A stretch of DNA of 6,278 nt from Desulfotomaculum sp. (GTDB taxonomy: Bacteria > Bacillota > Desulfotomaculia > Desulfotomaculales > Nap2-2B), in NCBI GenBank assembly GCA_003513005.1, contig DOTD01000089.1:1-6278 (forward strand). Direction: 5' to 3'. The first letter of the stretch is position 1, and every line of letters begins with the position of its first letter. A program made the position numbers and the translations under genes. Below are positions 5,198 through 6,278 of the stretch, in pieces. The notes beneath the pieces were generated by a model. The model was not told the DNA's origin. It did not search any database and saw only the letters and a list, made by a program, of their open reading frames with translations.

Positions 5198-6045
5198 CTT
5201 TTGTTATGTTTAATTATCATAAGATATTCCCGTAAAAAGTTGATCAAACCCTTAACACAGATCATTCTAAAATCAGAGTATTTAAGATTGACGTCATAGA
5301 TCCTTTCCTGGTTTACCCATCCCCTGTACTGCTTCTGCGGGAAGTCTATAATATTCATAGCATGTTCCTTGCCGTCAGAAAAGGTGAACTCCCAGCCGAT
5401 CCCTTCGTGTACAAAAAGATTGCGCATATTATTAATTATCAAGGCAAATTCCTCTATATCAATGTCTTTTTTAATTGTTCCATTTACAGCGCTATTTATA
5501 TATTCACCGTAATTTTCTTCAGTCAGCCTTTCGCTTGATGAAATCCTCTTCACGTTATCCAGGATTAACTGTCTGTCCCGGACTGAAATTTTATTATTAA
5601 AGAAATCGATTAACATATCTATTTTGCTCATATCTTTTTTCCCGGCAAGTACATTCAGGGCTTCGATGCAAACCACAATAAAGAAGATTTTTAATCCAAA
5701 ATCACCTTTCCTTATTTGTTCTATATCATCCGCCAGAGAAATCAGCCTCGTAATTGAATTAATCATCCTCCTGGGGATATTGCTATCTTGAAAAGATAAT
5801 ATACTCTTGATGAAACTCTCCGCCTTCTGCTTGCTGGGGAAGAATTCCCCGTAAAAATCACCTAATTCAAGAAATAACTCCTCCTCAAATTTAATTCTTA
5901 AAAACGAATTGTATAATTCAAACTGCTTTTCCGGGTTCTTTTCGTTTATGACTTTCGTAAAATAAGAGGCCGGAATGCCTAATTTATCTATAAAATATTC
6001 TTCGGTTATATTAAGTTGTGACAAGACTTTTTTTAAATCAAACAT
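5194..6045 (-). CDS. Putative HTH plus HEPN-like domain protein
   Basis: This 283-residue protein is not one I can name. Residues about 4-40 (LKKVLSQLNITEEYFIDKLG and IPASYFTKVINEK) have the rhythm of an XRE/Cro-type helix-turn-helix, with the recognition helix in the second string. The C-terminal half is all-helical; IFFIVVCIEALNVLAGKK (120-137) followed by INNMRNLFVHEG (204-215) resembles HEPN domains, and R208-N-L-F-V-H213 fits the R-x4-H motif of HEPN ribonucleases. HEPN proteins are known as RNA-cleaving toxins and defence effectors, so a DNA-binding HEPN protein that controls or executes a response is possible; activity is inferred from one motif only. GGGAGGGG (6054-6061) lies 8 nt before the ATG, supporting this start. 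The TGA overlaps the next ATG, so it probably leads an operon with the tiny frame and the membrane zinc-ribbon gene. No signal peptide or membrane segment is evident. Confidence 0.75.
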   Translation of the reverse strand: MFDLKKVLSQLNITEEYFIDKLGIPASYFTKVINEKNPEKQFELYNSFLRIKFEEELFLELGDFYGEFFPSKQKAESFIKSILSFQDSNIPRRMINSITRLISLADDIEQIRKGDFGLKIFFIVVCIEALNVLAGKKDMSKIDMLIDFFNNKISVRDRQLILDNVKRISSSERLTEENYGEYINSAVNGTIKKDIDIEEFALIINNMRNLFVHEGIGWEFTFSDGKEHAMNIIDFPQKQYRGWVNQERIYDVNLKYSDFRMICVKGLINFLREYLMIIKHNKR

Positions 6046-6053
6046 TAATCGAT

Positions 6054-6061
6054 CCCCTCCC
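6054..6061 (-). promoter_or_regulatory. Ribosome binding site of the HTH-HEPN gene
   Basis: GGGAGGGG on the minus strand with 8 nt to the ATG at 6043-6045 decides this start. Upstream, between it and the terminator, I see only weak -10-like strings and no confident promoter. Confidence 0.65.
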
Positions 6062-6160
6062 GTGTCCTCTTCCCGCCTTACAATATAGCCGATGCTCTTT
6101 TTTCATTTATCTTAACACAAAAATATTGAAAACGCCTGCTACAGTGAATCAATATAATGG

Positions 6161-6172
6161 GCATAATTATGC
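6161..6172. promoter_or_regulatory. Perfect 12-bp palindrome, possible operator
   Basis: GCATAATTATGC is a perfect palindrome between the upstream terminator and the HTH-HEPN gene. A dimeric regulator, conceivably the helix-turn-helix protein encoded just downstream, could bind here; no second copy is seen in the window. Confidence 0.3.
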
Positions 6173-6180
6173 GTGATAAA

Positions 6181-6207
6181 ATAAGGGGACTTCAAAAGTC
6201 CCCTTAT
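6181..6207 (-). terminator. Strong hairpin terminator
   Basis: A perfect 12-bp stem (ATAAGGGGACTT paired with AAGTCCCCTTAT) with a 3-base loop. On the minus strand it is followed by TTTATC with T residues extending from the stem (TTATTTTATC), so it most likely ends transcription of the gene entering from the right edge. The plus-strand tail is less T-rich. It separates that gene from the HTH-HEPN group. Confidence 0.8.
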
Positions 6208-6224
6208 CAGCATTTTGTATATGT

Positions 6225-6278
6225 TTAAACCAAAAATTGATCTGGTAGTTTTTTGATTTTGTGATAATTTACTTGACA
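6225..6278 (-). CDS. C-terminal tail of an unidentified gene (partial)
   Basis: One minus-strand frame is open from the window edge for 17 residues, CQVNYHKIKKLPDQFLV, ending in TAA at 6225-6227, 17 bases before the strong terminator. The position relative to the hairpin and the protein-like composition support a real C-terminus, but it is too short to identify. Confidence 0.35.
   Translation of the reverse strand, partial: CQVNYHKIKKLPDQFLV

Overview
The window looks like a piece of an anaerobic, probably clostridial (Firmicutes) genome. Genes have strong Gly-rich ribosome binding sites, intergenic DNA is AT-rich, and the cluster includes a xanthine-dehydrogenase-type molybdenum hydroxylase. 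The taxon is an inference from style, not from a marker gene. Every gene I can support lies on the minus strand, so the window reads from right to left.

Right part (about 4736-6278): the tail of an unidentified gene and a strong hairpin terminator (6181-6207) are followed by a compact group. It holds a 283-residue protein with an apparent N-terminal helix-turn-helix and a C-terminal HEPN-like R-x4-H motif (5194-6045), a tiny reading frame joined by ATGA overlaps on both sides but carrying one base too many (5095-5197), and a 120-residue membrane protein with a four-cysteine zinc-ribbon-like tail (4736-5098). The overlaps imply translational coupling. I recognise no described system with this composition, so it is the best candidate for something new.

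Middle part (2223-4581): remains of a molybdenum hydroxylase operon. The large molybdopterin subunit is intact for about 515 residues, then fuses out of frame to the FAD subunit gene, which has lost its first codons. The shared string GCAGGAAGC at the join suggests a short-homology deletion. The C-terminal catalytic part of the large subunit is gone and no iron-sulfur subunit gene is present, so this enzyme is very probably dead.

Left part (182-2070): a complete 1889-bp ISAs1-family insertion sequence, visibly richer in G+C than its surroundings, with 17-bp imperfect terminal inverted repeats and 10-bp target duplications (GGGGTAATCC). Its reading frame joins a DruA-like (DUF4338) domain to an ISAs1 DDE transposase. 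A ribosome binding site in front of an internal ATG would also yield the transposase alone at normal family length. A single-base frameshift splits the transposase before its catalytic Glu. A third GGGGTAATCC copy sits beside the right target duplication. The first 171 bases hold no gene.
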